The notes beneath the pieces are model-generated. The model saw only the letters and a list, made by a program, of their open reading frames with translations, was not told the origin of the DNA and ran no database searches. Both the position numbers and the translations under genes were made by a program. A stretch of DNA of 45,049 nt, from assembly GCA_964627125.1 (NCBI GenBank), contig CAZVJQ010000012.1:1-45049 (forward strand). The letters are read 5' to 3'. Positions 25,735 through 35,894 of the stretch are shown one piece after another. Position 1 is the stretch's first letter. The number at the start of each line of letters is the position of its first letter. The DNA is from Fastidiosipila sp964627125. GTDB taxonomy: Bacteria; Bacillota; Clostridia; Saccharofermentanales; Fastidiosipilaceae.

Positions 25735-27789
25735 ATGGCAATTGACGCAAGACAAATAAATAGTAATTATGATGGTGATAGGAAATTTGTACTTAATTCA
25801 GAATTCACTCCCAGAGGTGATCAACCTCAAGCTATTAAAACTCTAGTTAATGGAATAAATAATGGAGATAGAGAGCAAACACTAATGGGGGTAACAGGGT
25901 CAGGTAAGACTTTTACCATGGCTAATGTTATACAAGAGGTACAAAAACCAACACTAGTTATTGCCCAAAATAAGACACTTGCAGGGCAGTTGACTGAGGA
26001 GTTTAGAACATTTTTCCCGGATAATGCTGTCGAATTCTTCATAAGTTACTATGACTACTATCAGCCAGAAGCTTATATACCAGGAACAGATACATTCATT
26101 GAGAAGGACTCATCTGTTAATGATGAGATAGATAGAATGAGGCACTCGGCTACTGCATCTCTTTTAGAAAGAAGAGATGTAATTGTTGTTGCTTCAGTTT
26201 CTTGTATATATGGTTTAGGTAACCCTGAAGACTATAATGAATTAATGCTGCATTTAAGAACTGGCATGCAGTTGGATAGAGATGAGCTGATTAAAGAATT
26301 GATTCGTCTGCAATATGTTAGAAATGATTATGATTTAAAACGTGGTACCTTTAGAGTAAAGGGAGATACTTTAGATATACATCCTGTTAACTATGACACT
26401 AGTTTCTTGAGAGTTTCATTCTTCGGTGATGAAATTGATGAGATGAGAGAGATGGATATAATTACTAATAAGGTTCTATTTAGGCGTAATTATGAAACAA
26501 TCACACCTTCATCTCACTACGCTACTACAGATGTTAAGATGCAAAGAGCAATAATAAGTATCGAAGCTGAGCTAGAAGAGCAGTTAAAAATCCTACGAGA
26601 AGAAGGTAAAATTGTTGAAGCTTATAGATTAGAGCAAAGAACAAGATATGACTTAGAAATGCTTAGAGAAACTGGTTTTGTTAAAGGTATAGAGAACTAT
26701 TCTAGACATACAAGTGGTAGAGCTCCAGGTGAAGCACCATATACCTTGATTGATTTCTTCCCTGAAGATTTCTTACTTATGGTTGATGAGTCGCACGTAA
26801 CTGTGCCACAAATTGGCGCTATGGCAGCGGGAGATAGAAGCAGAAAAGATTCATTAGTTAATTTTGGATTTAGATTACCATCTGCATATGATAATAGACC
26901 ATTGGTATGGGATGAATTCCAAGAGAAAGTAAATCAAGCAATTTATGTTAGTGCTACTCCAGGTAAATATGAAAGAGCAAATTCCAAGAGAATGGTTGAG
27001 CAGATTATTAGGCCAACTGGGCTTGTTGATCCACAAATTTCTATTAGGCCGATTTCTGGGCAGATTGAAGATTTATTGTCTGAGATTAGGGAAACAATTG
27101 CTAAGGATGAAAGAGCGCTGATTATGACTTTGACCAAGAGGATGGCGGAGGAATTTTCTGACTTCTTGGCTGAGAATGGAATTAAGGTTAAATATTTACA
27201 CTCAGACTTAGTTAATGACGAGAGGCTGCAAGTTTTAAGAGAACTAAGAGAAGGAACTATTGATGTTGTTGTAGGGATTAACTTGCTTAGGGAAGGTTTG
27301 GACTTGCCTGAAGTTTCACTCATAGCGATTTTGGATGCTGATAAAGAAGGTTTCTTGAGATCAACAACTTCTTTAATTCAAATAATCGGAAGAGCTGCTA
27401 GAAACTCTAATGGTAGAGTAATTATGTATGGAGATACAATTACTGACTCTATGTATAATGCGATTTCTGAGACCAATAGGCGTAGAGAAATACAAGAAAA
27501 ATATAATGAAGAACATGGAATTACTCCACAAACTATTAAGAAAGATATTAAGAATACTCTTGATACATTCGAAGAAATTGTTGAAGACGAAGATATTGAA
27601 TTATTTGAAGCTGCTGACTCTAAACAATCTATGCGTGCTAAGATTGAACGCATGAGACCTACAGACTTGGTCAAGTTTACAGCTAGAGTTGAAGCAGAGA
27701 TGCAAGAAGCTGCAAGGAAGCTTGATTTTGAGAAGGCTGCAGAACTTCGTGACTTAATGGTCTATGCGAAAGGGAAACTATCTGAGTAG
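25735..27789 (+). CDS. uvrB: Excinuclease ABC subunit B
   Basis: The helicase-like subunit that verifies damage after UvrA loading and recruits UvrC for incision. It has 684 residues. Walker A GVTGSGKT is at residues 52-59. The beta-hairpin region YYDYYQPEAYIP follows near residue 104. DEXX-type VDESHVT and motif VI IQIIGRAARN are visible, and the C-terminal UVR motif ends in LDFEKAAELRDLM. A TATAAT lies 30 bases before the start, with AAAGGA ahead of ATG 25735. A LexA box is not seen. uvrA is 11 kb upstream. Confidence 0.97.
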   Translation: MAIDARQINSNYDGDRKFVLNSEFTPRGDQPQAIKTLVNGINNGDREQTLMGVTGSGKTFTMANVIQEVQKPTLVIAQNKTLAGQLTEEFRTFFPDNAVEFFISYYDYYQPEAYIPGTDTFIEKDSSVNDEIDRMRHSATASLLERRDVIVVASVSCIYGLGNPEDYNELMLHLRTGMQLDRDELIKELIRLQYVRNDYDLKRGTFRVKGDTLDIHPVNYDTSFLRVSFFGDEIDEMREMDIITNKVLFRRNYETITPSSHYATTDVKMQRAIISIEAELEEQLKILREEGKIVEAYRLEQRTRYDLEMLRETGFVKGIENYSRHTSGRAPGEAPYTLIDFFPEDFLLMVDESHVTVPQIGAMAAGDRSRKDSLVNFGFRLPSAYDNRPLVWDEFQEKVNQAIYVSATPGKYERANSKRMVEQIIRPTGLVDPQISIRPISGQIEDLLSEIRETIAKDERALIMTLTKRMAEEFSDFLAENGIKVKYLHSDLVNDERLQVLRELREGTIDVVVGINLLREGLDLPEVSLIAILDADKEGFLRSTTSLIQIIGRAARNSNGRVIMYGDTITDSMYNAISETNRRREIQEKYNEEHGITPQTIKKDIKNTLDTFEEIVEDEDIELFEAADSKQSMRAKIERMRPTDLVKFTARVEAEMQEAARKLDFEKAAELRDLMVYAKGKLSE

Positions 27790-27799
27790 TTGAGCTTGA

Positions 27800-27816
27800 G
27801 TGCAATTTTATTGCAC
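27800..27816 (+). other. Small hairpin between uvrB and dnaE
   Basis: A perfect 6-bp stem GTGCAA/TTGCAC with a 5-base loop in a 57-base spacer, without a T tract. It is not a clear terminator, so uvrB and dnaE may be cotranscribed. Confidence 0.4.
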
Positions 27817-27846
27817 CGCTCACAAAATAAGGAAAAGGGAATTTAA

Positions 27847-29796
27847 ATGGCTTTTACACATCTTCACTTACATAGCGAATATAGTTTATTGGATGGTGCA
27901 ATCAGGATTAAGGATTTAGCAGCTAGGCTAAAGGAACTTAATATGGATTCTGTCGCAATTACTGACCATGGAAATATGTATGGAGTGGTTGATTTTTATA
28001 AAGCCATGAAGAAGGAAGGTATTAAGCCCATCATTGGCTGCGAGATTTATGTTGCAGCAGATGGCAGAGACCAGAGAAACCCTAACGAAAAATACAATCA
28101 CATGATTGTTCTAGCTGAAAATAACGTTGGTCTAAGAAATCTAAATAGAATAGTCTCTCAAGGTTGGATAGATGGTTATTACTACAAACCACGTGTGGAC
28201 TATGAAATATTAGAGAAATATTCAGATGGGATAATTGCACTTTCAGGTTGTTTATCAAGTGAAGTAGCAAGCGCGCTTATCAATAATAATTATGAATTAG
28301 CTAAGGAAAAAGCCCTAAAACTTGAGAGTATTTTCAAAAAGGGTAATTTCTACCTTGAGGTTCAAGCTAATGGAATGGAACTTCAAGATAGAGTGAATGC
28401 TCAGACTAAGAAATTGTCTGAAGAATTAGATATTCCACTTGTTGCTACAAACGATAGCCACTACATGTATAAGGATGAGGCTAAAACGCACGAGATATTA
28501 CTAGCTATGCAGACTGGTAAGAAGATGAGTGATGAAGATAGGATGCAATTTGAGACAGACCATCACTTTATTAAATCTGAAGATGAGATGCGAAAAGACC
28601 TTCCAGAATATCAAGAAGCTATAGATAACACTCAGATAATTGCAGATAGAATAGATGTCAGCTTAGATTTTAATACTATTCACTTGCCTGAATATGAGGC
28701 TCCTACAGGTCAAACTAGTATTGATTACATTAAGGATTTATCAAGAAAAGGTCTTGAGGAAAAATATAGAGAAGATAGTAAATCTACTTGGGAAGAGTAT
28801 ACAGAACGTCTCGAGCATGAGCTAGAAGTCATCATTGAGATGGGCTATGAGGACTATTATTTAATCGTTGAAGACTATATAAGTTTTGCTAGAGAAAAGG
28901 AGATAATGGTTGGTCCTGGTAGAGGTTCAGGTGCTGGATCATTAGTCGCTTATGTTCTCGGTATAACCAATATAGACCCACTTGAATATGATCTGCTATT
29001 TGAAAGATTCTTGAATGTAGATAGAGTAAGCATGCCCGACTTCGATATCGATTTTTGCTACGAGCGTCGTCAAGAAGTAATTGATTATGTCTATGGTAAA
29101 TATGGTGCTGAAAATGTTGCACAAGTAGTTACTTTTGGAACTATAGGTGCTAAGACTGCCATAAAGGATGTTGGCCGAGTTTTAGAGCTTCCATATGCTC
29201 TAACCGATAGAGTGAGTAAAATGATTCCAACAGTCTTGGACATAACTTTGGACAAAGCCCTCGAAATGAATTCAGAACTAAGAGAACTTTATAATTCTGA
29301 CTCAACCGTTAAACATGTTTATGACACAGCTAGAAAATTTGAAGGAATGCCGAGACATACATCAACTCATGCAGCTGGTGTAATTATCTCAGCAGTACCA
29401 ATTGCAGATATTTCTCCTTTAGCAAGAAATGATGATGCTATTGTTGTTCAATATTCAAAAGAAAATGTTGAAGATTTAGGTTTACTTAAATTTGACTTCT
29501 TAGGTCTTAGAACCTTAACCGTCTTGAGAGACACCAGAGATATGGTTAGAGAAAATAAAGGAATAGATATCGATTTTGATTCGCTCCCACTTGATGATGA
29601 GAAAGTTTATCAGATGATATCTAAGGGGAATACAGCAGGTGTATTCCAGTTGGAAAGTGCTGGAATGACAAGCTTCATGAAGGATTTACAGCCTGAAAAC
29701 TTTGAAGATATTATCGCAGGTATTTCACTTTATAGACCAGGTCCTATGGAGCAAATTCCTCGTTATGTCGAAGCTAGACATGACTCAAGTAAAACT
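27847..29796 (+). CDS. dnaE: DNA polymerase III alpha subunit DnaE, N-terminal part (cut by gap)
   Basis: A replicative-type DNA polymerase. The first 650 residues are present. The N-terminal PHP domain starts FTHLHLHSEYSLLDGA and has ITDHGNMYG. The palm domain carries GPGRGSGAGSLVAYVLG and the catalytic PDFDIDF. Next come HTSTHAAGVIIS and, just before the gap, YRPGPMEQIPRY, which opens the fingers region. The second part of the same gene follows the gap in another phase. AAGGA lies before ATG 27847. DnaE next to pfkA is a common Firmicutes order. Whether it is the lagging-strand or an accessory enzyme depends on whether PolC exists elsewhere. Confidence 0.95.
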
Positions 29797-29896
29797 NNNN
29801 NNNNNNNNNNNNNNNNNNNNNNNNNNNNNNNNNNNNNNNNNNNNNNNNNNNNNNNNNNNNNNNNNNNNNNNNNNNNNNNNNNNNNNNNNNNNNNNN
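29797..29896. other. Assembly gap of 100 N inside dnaE
   Basis: It lies between the fingers start and the OB-fold of one dnaE gene. Some 250-300 residues of a normal DnaE are missing, so the real gap should be closer to 0.8-0.9 kb than 100 bases. The frame shift between the two parts is therefore meaningless. Confidence 0.9.
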
Positions 29897-30724
29897 AGAA
29901 GAATGGGTCATAGTAGAATTGTGAAATCATCTCAATTAAATCCAGATACTGAAGAATCTGAATCTACAAATGAAGCAGACAATCTACTTAAGACTTATCA
30001 ATATCAGGATAATGATGAAGTATTTATGACAGGAATTATCACTAAGAAGAGAAATGTTAGCACCAAAAAGAATGAGCTGATGTGTTTCTTGGAAATTGAA
30101 GACTTGTCCGGTGTATTTGAAGTTGTAGTTTTCCCAAAGAGTTACAATCAGTTTAGAAATGTAATTATGGAAGGAAATACTATTGCCATGCAGGGAAGAG
30201 TCAGCCAGAAGGACGATTTCCCTAATAATGTAATTCTAAATTATGCAGAGATTATTCCTAAAGATAATACAAGTCTCGAGCCTAGTTCTAGATTTGCCTT
30301 CTTAGATAAGGTAGAGAAGAAGAATAATTACCAAGGAGCAATTAATGACATACCCAAAATGGGAGCATCGGAAGCAAACACAAAAAACAACAACACTGTA
30401 GAAGTAAAAATAGAGAAAAAAGTAGAAGATAAAAAAATATCAGAATTTGAACGCAATGATTCAGATGAAGATACTATAATGTTAAAGGATGCTTTAAGTC
30501 CGAATAGTAAGTTAGTAATTAGAGTTAAGAATACAGAACCAGCAAGAGAGATATTTGACCTCACTTTAGCCAATAGAGGGAAAACTCCAGTTTGGTTATT
30601 TATTGAAGATACGAAAGAGTTAGCGCTGCTATCCAAGAATACACAGGCAGATTTGAATCCAAGATATTTAAAAGTTTTGAGTGAAAAATTTGGCATAAAC
30701 AACATATGGCTAGAAATGTATTGA
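29897..30724 (+). CDS. dnaE: DNA polymerase III alpha subunit DnaE, C-terminal part (after gap)
   Basis: The open frame starts directly at the gap (no start codon of its own) and gives 275 residues. The first half contains FMTGIITKKRNVSTKKNEL and LEDLSG-like strands of the OB-fold nucleic-acid-binding domain, close to those found at the C terminus of DnaE. The last 100 residues, after a Lys/Asp-rich linker, resemble the short tail domain of the family. It is the 3' part of the gene that begins at 27847 and not a separate gene. It is followed after 79 bases by pfkA. Confidence 0.9.
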   Translation, partial: RRMGHSRIVKSSQLNPDTEESESTNEADNLLKTYQYQDNDEVFMTGIITKKRNVSTKKNELMCFLEIEDLSGVFEVVVFPKSYNQFRNVIMEGNTIAMQGRVSQKDDFPNNVILNYAEIIPKDNTSLEPSSRFAFLDKVEKKNNYQGAINDIPKMGASEANTKNNNTVEVKIEKKVEDKKISEFERNDSDEDTIMLKDALSPNSKLVIRVKNTEPAREIFDLTLANRGKTPVWLFIEDTKELALLSKNTQADLNPRYLKVLSEKFGINNIWLEMY

Positions 30725-30803
30725 TAAGACACTAGAAAATATTTAGTAAATTTAATAGAATTGTCTAAGTGCTATTAAGCTTAATCCACAGGAGGAGAAA
30801 CAA

Positions 30804-31796
30804 GTGCAAAATTTTGAAGGAAAGAATCCAAACATAAAAAACATAGGCGTTTTAACAAGTGGTGGTGATGCACCAGGAATGAATGCAGCTGTTAGAGCAG
30901 TTGTTAGAGCTGGTCTAGACTATGGTTACGGTGTATACGGCGTAAGAAGAGGATACCATGGTTTATGGCGAGGTGACATTGTTGAACTAGAATCTAAAGA
31001 TGTATCTGGTGTCTTACAAAGAGGTGGTACTTTCTTAATGACTGCTAGAAGTGAAACTTTCCAAACTCCTGAAGGCTTGGAGAAAGCTAGAAACATGGTC
31101 AATGTATTTAACCTTGGAGCCTTAGTAGTTATCGGTGGTGATGGTACATTTAGAGGTGCTAATACACTTGCTGAAGCAGGAGTCCCAGTAATTTGTATTC
31201 CAGGAACTATTGATAATGACATTGCTTGTACTGAATATACAATCGGATACGATACAGCATTAAATACTGCTATGGAAGCAATTGATAAGATTAAAGATAC
31301 AACATCATCTCATGAAAGATGTTCAGTTGTGGAAGTTATGGGTAGACATTCAGGAAATATTGCTTTGACCGTAGGTATTGCTACAGGAGCAGAAGTTATC
31401 TTAGTCCCTGAAGAAGAGTGGGACTTCAACCAAGATGTCATTAGAAGATTATTATACTGTAGAAATCATGGTAAAAACCATTACGTAGTAATCGTGGCTG
31501 AAGGCTCAGGCTCTGCTGAAGAGATTGCCCAAAGAATTAATGATGAAATTGGTGTTGAATCTAGATTTACTGTTTTAGGACACATGCAACGTGGTGGATC
31601 ACCAAGCAATAGAGATAGATACTACGCTTCTATTATGGGGGCATTAGCTGTAGATAAGATTAATGAAGGTAAATTTAATAGAATTATTGCAGTTCAAAAT
31701 GGACAGATCACTGATGTGGATCTTAATGAAGGTTTAGCAGCTACAAAAACTAATAATAAGGCAATTTTAGATATTGCTAAATCAATTGCAATTTAG
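30804..31796 (+). CDS. pfkA: ATP-dependent 6-phosphofructokinase, GTG start
   Basis: Phosphorylates fructose 6-phosphate to fructose 1,6-bisphosphate, the committed step of glycolysis. It has 330 residues, slightly longer than the usual 320 through an N-terminal extension of about 10. Motifs: LTSGGDAPGMNAA (ATP site), GGDGTFRGA, PGTIDNDI with the catalytic Asp, MGRHSG and HMQRGGSPS. The start is GTG 30804, with AGGAGG at 30790-30795; no ATG fits. It sits between dnaE and pgsA, 44 bases before the latter, and may share their transcript. No pyruvate kinase follows as it does in many relatives. Confidence 0.96.
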   Translation: MQNFEGKNPNIKNIGVLTSGGDAPGMNAAVRAVVRAGLDYGYGVYGVRRGYHGLWRGDIVELESKDVSGVLQRGGTFLMTARSETFQTPEGLEKARNMVNVFNLGALVVIGGDGTFRGANTLAEAGVPVICIPGTIDNDIACTEYTIGYDTALNTAMEAIDKIKDTTSSHERCSVVEVMGRHSGNIALTVGIATGAEVILVPEEEWDFNQDVIRRLLYCRNHGKNHYVVIVAEGSGSAEEIAQRINDEIGVESRFTVLGHMQRGGSPSNRDRYYASIMGALAVDKINEGKFNRIIAVQNGQITDVDLNEGLAATKTNNKAILDIAKSIAI

Positions 31797-31840
31797 GATA
31801 AAGTAAACAACTAACGCATTAGCTAGGAGCAGTTAAAAGG

Positions 31841-32452
31841 ATGTGGAAATTAATAAAGGCCCAATTAACAATACCTAATATTATTACAATTATTAGGTTG
31901 TTGTGTATTCCGTGGTTAGCAGCTGAGATATATAGAACTCGTGGCTATTCATTATTGAGCGGAATCCTTTATATTGCGATTTGGTTTACAGACTATATAG
32001 ATGGATATATTGCTAGGAAATATGATCAGGTTTCTGATTTAGGGAAGATGCTAGATCCATTTGTAGATAAATTATTCCATTTAGTTACAGCAATTATGAT
32101 GACTGTTGTTGGTAGAATACCTGCTTGGTTTCCCATTGCATTTGTTGTTAAAGAAGTCTTAATGGTTTTAGGAGCAGTTGCACTTGTTAAAAATAAGCTT
32201 ATTATGAGTGCAAAATGGTATGGTAAAGTGTCTACAGTTGTAGTTGCGGCGGCTTTTGCCTTAGTGTTTATTATCCCAGAAAGATATGACTGGGTAAATG
32301 AATACTTGTTTATTATCCCTACTGTGACAATTTATTATTCATTATTTGCATATGCATATCAGATTTATTATGTCATTAAAAATGACTTGCTGAAGAAGAT
32401 TAAACCTAATGAAGAAGGCTTCAGAGATATAAGCCAAGTGAAAATAGCTTAA
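31841..32452 (+). CDS. pgsA: CDP-alcohol phosphatidyltransferase, probably phosphatidylglycerophosphate synthase
   Basis: A protein of 203 residues. It carries the full CDP-alcohol motif D-G-x2-A-R-x8-G-x3-D-x3-D in DGYIARKYDQVSDLGKMLDP and the following FVDK. About five hydrophobic membrane segments surround it. It should join CDP-diacylglycerol and glycerol 3-phosphate in the membrane, the first step to phosphatidylglycerol. The acceptor cannot be proved from the motif; cardiolipin or phosphatidylserine synthases share it, but the length and the start TIPNIITIIRL favour PgsA. Confidence 0.88.
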   Translation: MWKLIKAQLTIPNIITIIRLLCIPWLAAEIYRTRGYSLLSGILYIAIWFTDYIDGYIARKYDQVSDLGKMLDPFVDKLFHLVTAIMMTVVGRIPAWFPIAFVVKEVLMVLGAVALVKNKLIMSAKWYGKVSTVVVAAAFALVFIIPERYDWVNEYLFIIPTVTIYYSLFAYAYQIYYVIKNDLLKKIKPNEEGFRDISQVKIA

Positions 32453-32458
32453 TTTATT

Positions 32459-32492
32459 CTTCTCTTGTATTTCTCAATGAGTATAAGAGAAG
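32459..32492 (+). terminator. Hairpin after pgsA, probable terminator
   Basis: An 11-bp stem from CTTCTCTTGTA (32459-32469) and TATAAGAGAAG (32482-32492). The downstream ATTTATTATT is a weak T tract. Confidence 0.5.
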
Positions 32493-32537
32493 ATTTATTA
32501 TTAATTCCAAATTAAATGTATATGAAAGAGGTGTATC

Positions 32538-34955
32538 TTGAGTTCTTCTGAACAGTTATATTTACGTGCTCAAGAAAATTTAGAATTCCCAGAAGTTTTA
32601 GGTAAATTGGCAGGTTTCGCCAGATCTGAGGCTGCTATTAGCATGTCCAAAAATCTAAAACCTAGCAGGAGTCTTGATGAAACAAATTATTCTCAGAAAG
32701 AAACTGCAGATAGTTTAAGAGTCATTCAAACAAGAGAAGGTTTATTAGTAGGTTCTTACCCTGAAGTTACTACTTCTCTCAAACGGGCAAAAGTCGACGG
32801 CGCCGTCTTAAGCCTAAGTGAGTTATATGAAATGTCCAGATTTTTGACTTATGCAGATGAGTTGAGCAAGCAAATACCTGACGAGAGCTCAGAGTACTTT
32901 TTAGCTGATAACATTTTCTATAATGAATTGGATAAGATAAAATCTCTTTCTGGATTAACTAAAGAATTAAAAACTGCAATTATTTCTGAAGATGAGTTAT
33001 CTGATAATGCAAGTCCACAACTCAGACAAATTAGAAGAAATATCCAAGAAGCCCAAGTTAAGATAAGAAAGAATCTTGAGAAGTTATTAAAGAGTGTTGG
33101 AGATGCTCTGCAAGAACAATTAATAACTATAAGACGAGGTCGTTTCGTTTTACCGGTCAAAGCCGAGAACAAACGTAAAGTAGCTGGTATCGTCCATGAT
33201 ACTTCAAACTCTGGCCAAACTTTATTTATCGAGCCACTATCAGTTGTTGAAGAAAATAATAATTTAAGAGAATTAGCTGCTGCTGAGCAAAGAGAGATTG
33301 ATCTAATTTTAGAAAGATTAAGTTCAAGAATTAGAGAAAATCATGAAACAATTAATGCTAACTCTAAGCAAATAATTAAACTTGACTTCATGCAGGCAAA
33401 AGCCAGACTTGCCCAAAATATGAGAGCTTCTAAACCTCTCATGAATGATGACGGAAGAATTAAACTTATAGCTGCAAGACACCCTCACATAGATGCAGCG
33501 AAAGTTATTCCAATTGATATTGAACTAGGTTCAGATTATCGATCACTTCTAATAACAGGTCCAAATACTGGTGGTAAATCAGTCTCTTTGAAAACCGTTG
33601 GTCTTCTGAGCTTAATGGCTATGTCAGGATTACACATCCCTGCAGCAGATAAATCTGAGCTTTCAATATTTGAGAATATATATACAGATATTGGTGATAA
33701 GCAAAGTATTGCTGAAGACTTATCTACTTTCTCTGCTCACATGAAAACCTTAGTTGAGATTACTGAAAATGTACAAGAAACTGACTTAGTACTAGTTGAT
33801 GAACTAGGTTCAGGTACTGACCCTAATGAAGGTGCAGCTCTAGCTATTGCTGTTATTGAGTATTTATTAAATAGAAATTGTGTCACTGTTGTAACTACTC
33901 ACTACAAAGAGTTGAAAGTTTATGCAATTGAGACTGAAGGCATAGAAAATGCTTCAATGGAGTTTGATGAAGATAATTTAACTCCTACTTATAGAGTTTT
34001 ATTGGGTGTGCCTGGGACTAGCCATGCTTTCTCCATAGCTGAAAGAATGGGTTTAAATGAAGATATAATTTCCAGAGCTCAAGAGGAAATGAGCGATGAA
34101 GAGTTACGACTCGAAAAAATATTAGCAGATATTGAAAAGAGTAGAATCGAACTTGAAGAGAGGACTAGAGCTGCTGAAAAATTAGAAATTCAAATGCTAA
34201 ATGAATTACGTAAAGCAGAAAATGAAAAAAATAGACTTGAAATTGCAAGGCAAGATTTAGCTAGAGATACAAGAAATGCAACTCGTGAGGAATTAAAACG
34301 TCAAACTAGAGTTGTCGATGAGTTAATAGATGAATTAGAGCAGAAAATTTCTTCAGGACAAAATGTCAACATGGAAGATGCTAAGGCGCTTAGATCCATG
34401 CTTAGAACTGAACTTCGTGATGTCGAAGAAAAAATAGGAACGAGTACTTTAGGAAATATCCATAAGAAGAGTGGCAATAAGAAAAACACAAACTTAGGAG
34501 AGGGAGATGATGCATTCTCACCTAGCTTGAATCTAGAAGGTAAAATTATAACTAGCCCAGATTCAAAAGGGCAAGTTCAATTTAGAGCTGGCCAATTAAC
34601 TGTCACCTTGCCACTTAACTCTTTATCTCCGGCTCAAGCAAATAAAAATAAACCCCAAGAAGATAAATCAAGAGTCAGACATACTGCAAGAGCAAGAGCG
34701 AGAACAAATTTTTCTTATGAAATTAAGCTAATTGGACTAAGAGTAGAAGAAGCATTACACAAGCTAGATAATTACTTAGATGATGCAGTTTTATCTAATG
34801 CTGAAGATGTGAGAATTATTCACGGTAAAGGTACAGGTGCATTGAAAAATGCAGTTCATGAATTTTTGAGAACAGATAGGCGTGTAGTTAAATATGAGTT
34901 AGCTACTTATGGAGAAGGTGATGCTGGAGTTACAATTGCAAGTCTAAGAGCATAA
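32538..34955 (+). CDS. mutS2: MutS2 endonuclease/ATPase, TTG start
   Basis: A MutS2 protein of 805 residues, lacking the mismatch-recognition domain of MutS. The family acts on recombination intermediates and, in Bacillus, on collided ribosomes. Parts in order: core and clamp (to about residue 300), ATPase with Walker A GPNTGGKSVSLKT and Walker B DLVLVDELGSGTD, a long coiled coil with Arg/Glu/Lys-rich helices (about 515-640), a KOW-like segment, and a C-terminal Smr nuclease domain with LIGLRVEEALHKLD and IIHGKGTGALK. The start is TTG 32538, preceded by AAAGAGGTG; no ATG is placed well. Confidence 0.95.
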   Translation: MSSSEQLYLRAQENLEFPEVLGKLAGFARSEAAISMSKNLKPSRSLDETNYSQKETADSLRVIQTREGLLVGSYPEVTTSLKRAKVDGAVLSLSELYEMSRFLTYADELSKQIPDESSEYFLADNIFYNELDKIKSLSGLTKELKTAIISEDELSDNASPQLRQIRRNIQEAQVKIRKNLEKLLKSVGDALQEQLITIRRGRFVLPVKAENKRKVAGIVHDTSNSGQTLFIEPLSVVEENNNLRELAAAEQREIDLILERLSSRIRENHETINANSKQIIKLDFMQAKARLAQNMRASKPLMNDDGRIKLIAARHPHIDAAKVIPIDIELGSDYRSLLITGPNTGGKSVSLKTVGLLSLMAMSGLHIPAADKSELSIFENIYTDIGDKQSIAEDLSTFSAHMKTLVEITENVQETDLVLVDELGSGTDPNEGAALAIAVIEYLLNRNCVTVVTTHYKELKVYAIETEGIENASMEFDEDNLTPTYRVLLGVPGTSHAFSIAERMGLNEDIISRAQEEMSDEELRLEKILADIEKSRIELEERTRAAEKLEIQMLNELRKAENEKNRLEIARQDLARDTRNATREELKRQTRVVDELIDELEQKISSGQNVNMEDAKALRSMLRTELRDVEEKIGTSTLGNIHKKSGNKKNTNLGEGDDAFSPSLNLEGKIITSPDSKGQVQFRAGQLTVTLPLNSLSPAQANKNKPQEDKSRVRHTARARARTNFSYEIKLIGLRVEEALHKLDNYLDDAVLSNAEDVRIIHGKGTGALKNAVHEFLRTDRRVVKYELATYGEGDAGVTIASLRA

Positions 34956-34996
34956 TCTATTCTTGTGATTTCTAGCAATTGTTGCATCTACCACAA

Positions 34997-35026
34997 TAAA
35001 ATACTTGTGCTCTATGTTGTATTTTT
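34997..35026 (+). terminator. Probable terminator after mutS2
   Basis: A 7-bp stem AAAATAC (34997-35003) / GTATTTT (35018-35024) with a 14-base loop and a T-rich end. The stem is AT-rich, so it is only moderately sure. Confidence 0.5.
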
Positions 35027-35116
35027 TCTGTAATTGACTTAAAGTTAGAGTATTAATAAATATTTATTTATCAAGCTGATTATTAGTTAGCTGATTTATT
35101 TTAGGAGGACTTATTT

Positions 35117-35752
35117 ATGCAAAGAGTAAAAATTCTAAATCGCTTAGTTGATGCAGGAATAGTTGCAGTTGTACGTGCAAATACAGGAGATAAGGCTAAA
35201 GAATATGTAGAAGCTTTAGTAGCAGGTGAAATATTCGCTATTGAATTAACTTATTCAGTGCCTCAAGCAGATAGTGTTATTGCAGATTTAAGTGTAAAGT
35301 ATGCAGATGACGATAGAGTTATTGTTGGAGCAGGTACAGTTTTAGATCCAACATCAGCTAGATTGGCAATTATTGCTGGTGCTCAATTCATTGTTAGCCC
35401 TTCATTTAGTGTAGAAGTTGCTAAGATTTGTAACCTATACCAAATCCCTTATGTTCCAGGCTGCCAAACAGTTACTGAAGTTCAAGAAGCTATGAGTTAT
35501 GGATCAGATATTATTAAAGTATTCCCAGGTAATACTTTAGGTACAGGATTTATTAAGTCAGTTCATGGACCATTACCTCAAGCAAGTTTATTACCATCAG
35601 GTGGTGTTAACTTCGACAATATGGGTGATTGGTTAGAGGCAGGTGCAGTAAGTGTAAGTATGGGCTCTGCTTTGACAAAAGGAGATTCATTTGAAGAGAT
35701 GAGAGAAAACGCAAAACGTTACTCTGATAAATTCAAATCACTAAAAGGTTAA
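35117..35752 (+). CDS. eda: 2-dehydro-3-deoxyphosphogluconate (KDPG) aldolase family protein
   Basis: A class I aldolase of 211 residues. It splits KDPG (or 4-hydroxy-2-oxoglutarate) into pyruvate and an aldehyde. The Schiff-base lysine is K134 in IIKVFPGN. The general-acid Glu is in FAIELTYSVPQA. GAGTVLDP and LPSGGVNFDN complete the phosphate site. E. coli Eda has an Arg two residues after the Thr of its ELT-like motif, which is Ser here; the Thermotoga-type enzyme has a similar ITFTVPDA sequence, so this is a known variant. No KDG kinase or Entner-Doudoroff dehydratase is adjacent. AGGAGG lies before ATG 35117. A pair of AGCTGATT repeats (35074, 35089) lies upstream. It could equally be a KDPGal aldolase. 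Confidence 0.85.
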   Translation: MQRVKILNRLVDAGIVAVVRANTGDKAKEYVEALVAGEIFAIELTYSVPQADSVIADLSVKYADDDRVIVGAGTVLDPTSARLAIIAGAQFIVSPSFSVEVAKICNLYQIPYVPGCQTVTEVQEAMSYGSDIIKVFPGNTLGTGFIKSVHGPLPQASLLPSGGVNFDNMGDWLEAGAVSVSMGSALTKGDSFEEMRENAKRYSDKFKSLKG

Positions 35753-35848
35753 TAATAAAGAGAAGTTAAACTTTAGATTATAGTCTAATATTTCGTAAAT
35801 GAGGTGTTGGACTGCTATGTATATTTGTGTAAAATAATGAATAGTTTT

Positions 35849-35894
35849 TTTACTTGTGGTAAAATGCAAGTTATAAACAGTATTCTGTTTTATA
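35849..35894 (+). promoter_or_regulatory. Candidate nagB promoter with a palindrome
   Basis: TTTACT (35849-35854) and TATAAA (35872-35877) are spaced by 17 bases. A near-perfect inverted repeat, TTATAAACAG-TATT-CTGTTTTATAA (35871-35895), covers the -10 and the expected start. It could be an operator. It does not look like the NagR/DasR-type GntR site. Confidence 0.5.

Noticed and set aside
29702..29896. Separate start of the second dnaE part at 29702
   Set aside because: This ATG lies in another frame inside the first dnaE part. The true second part only begins after the gap and has no start of its own.
35074..35096. Direct repeat AGCTGATT (35074 and 35089) before the KDPG aldolase gene as an operator
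   Set aside because: Only 8 bases in very AT-rich DNA, with a 15-base period that gives no clear helical phasing; too weak to list as a site.
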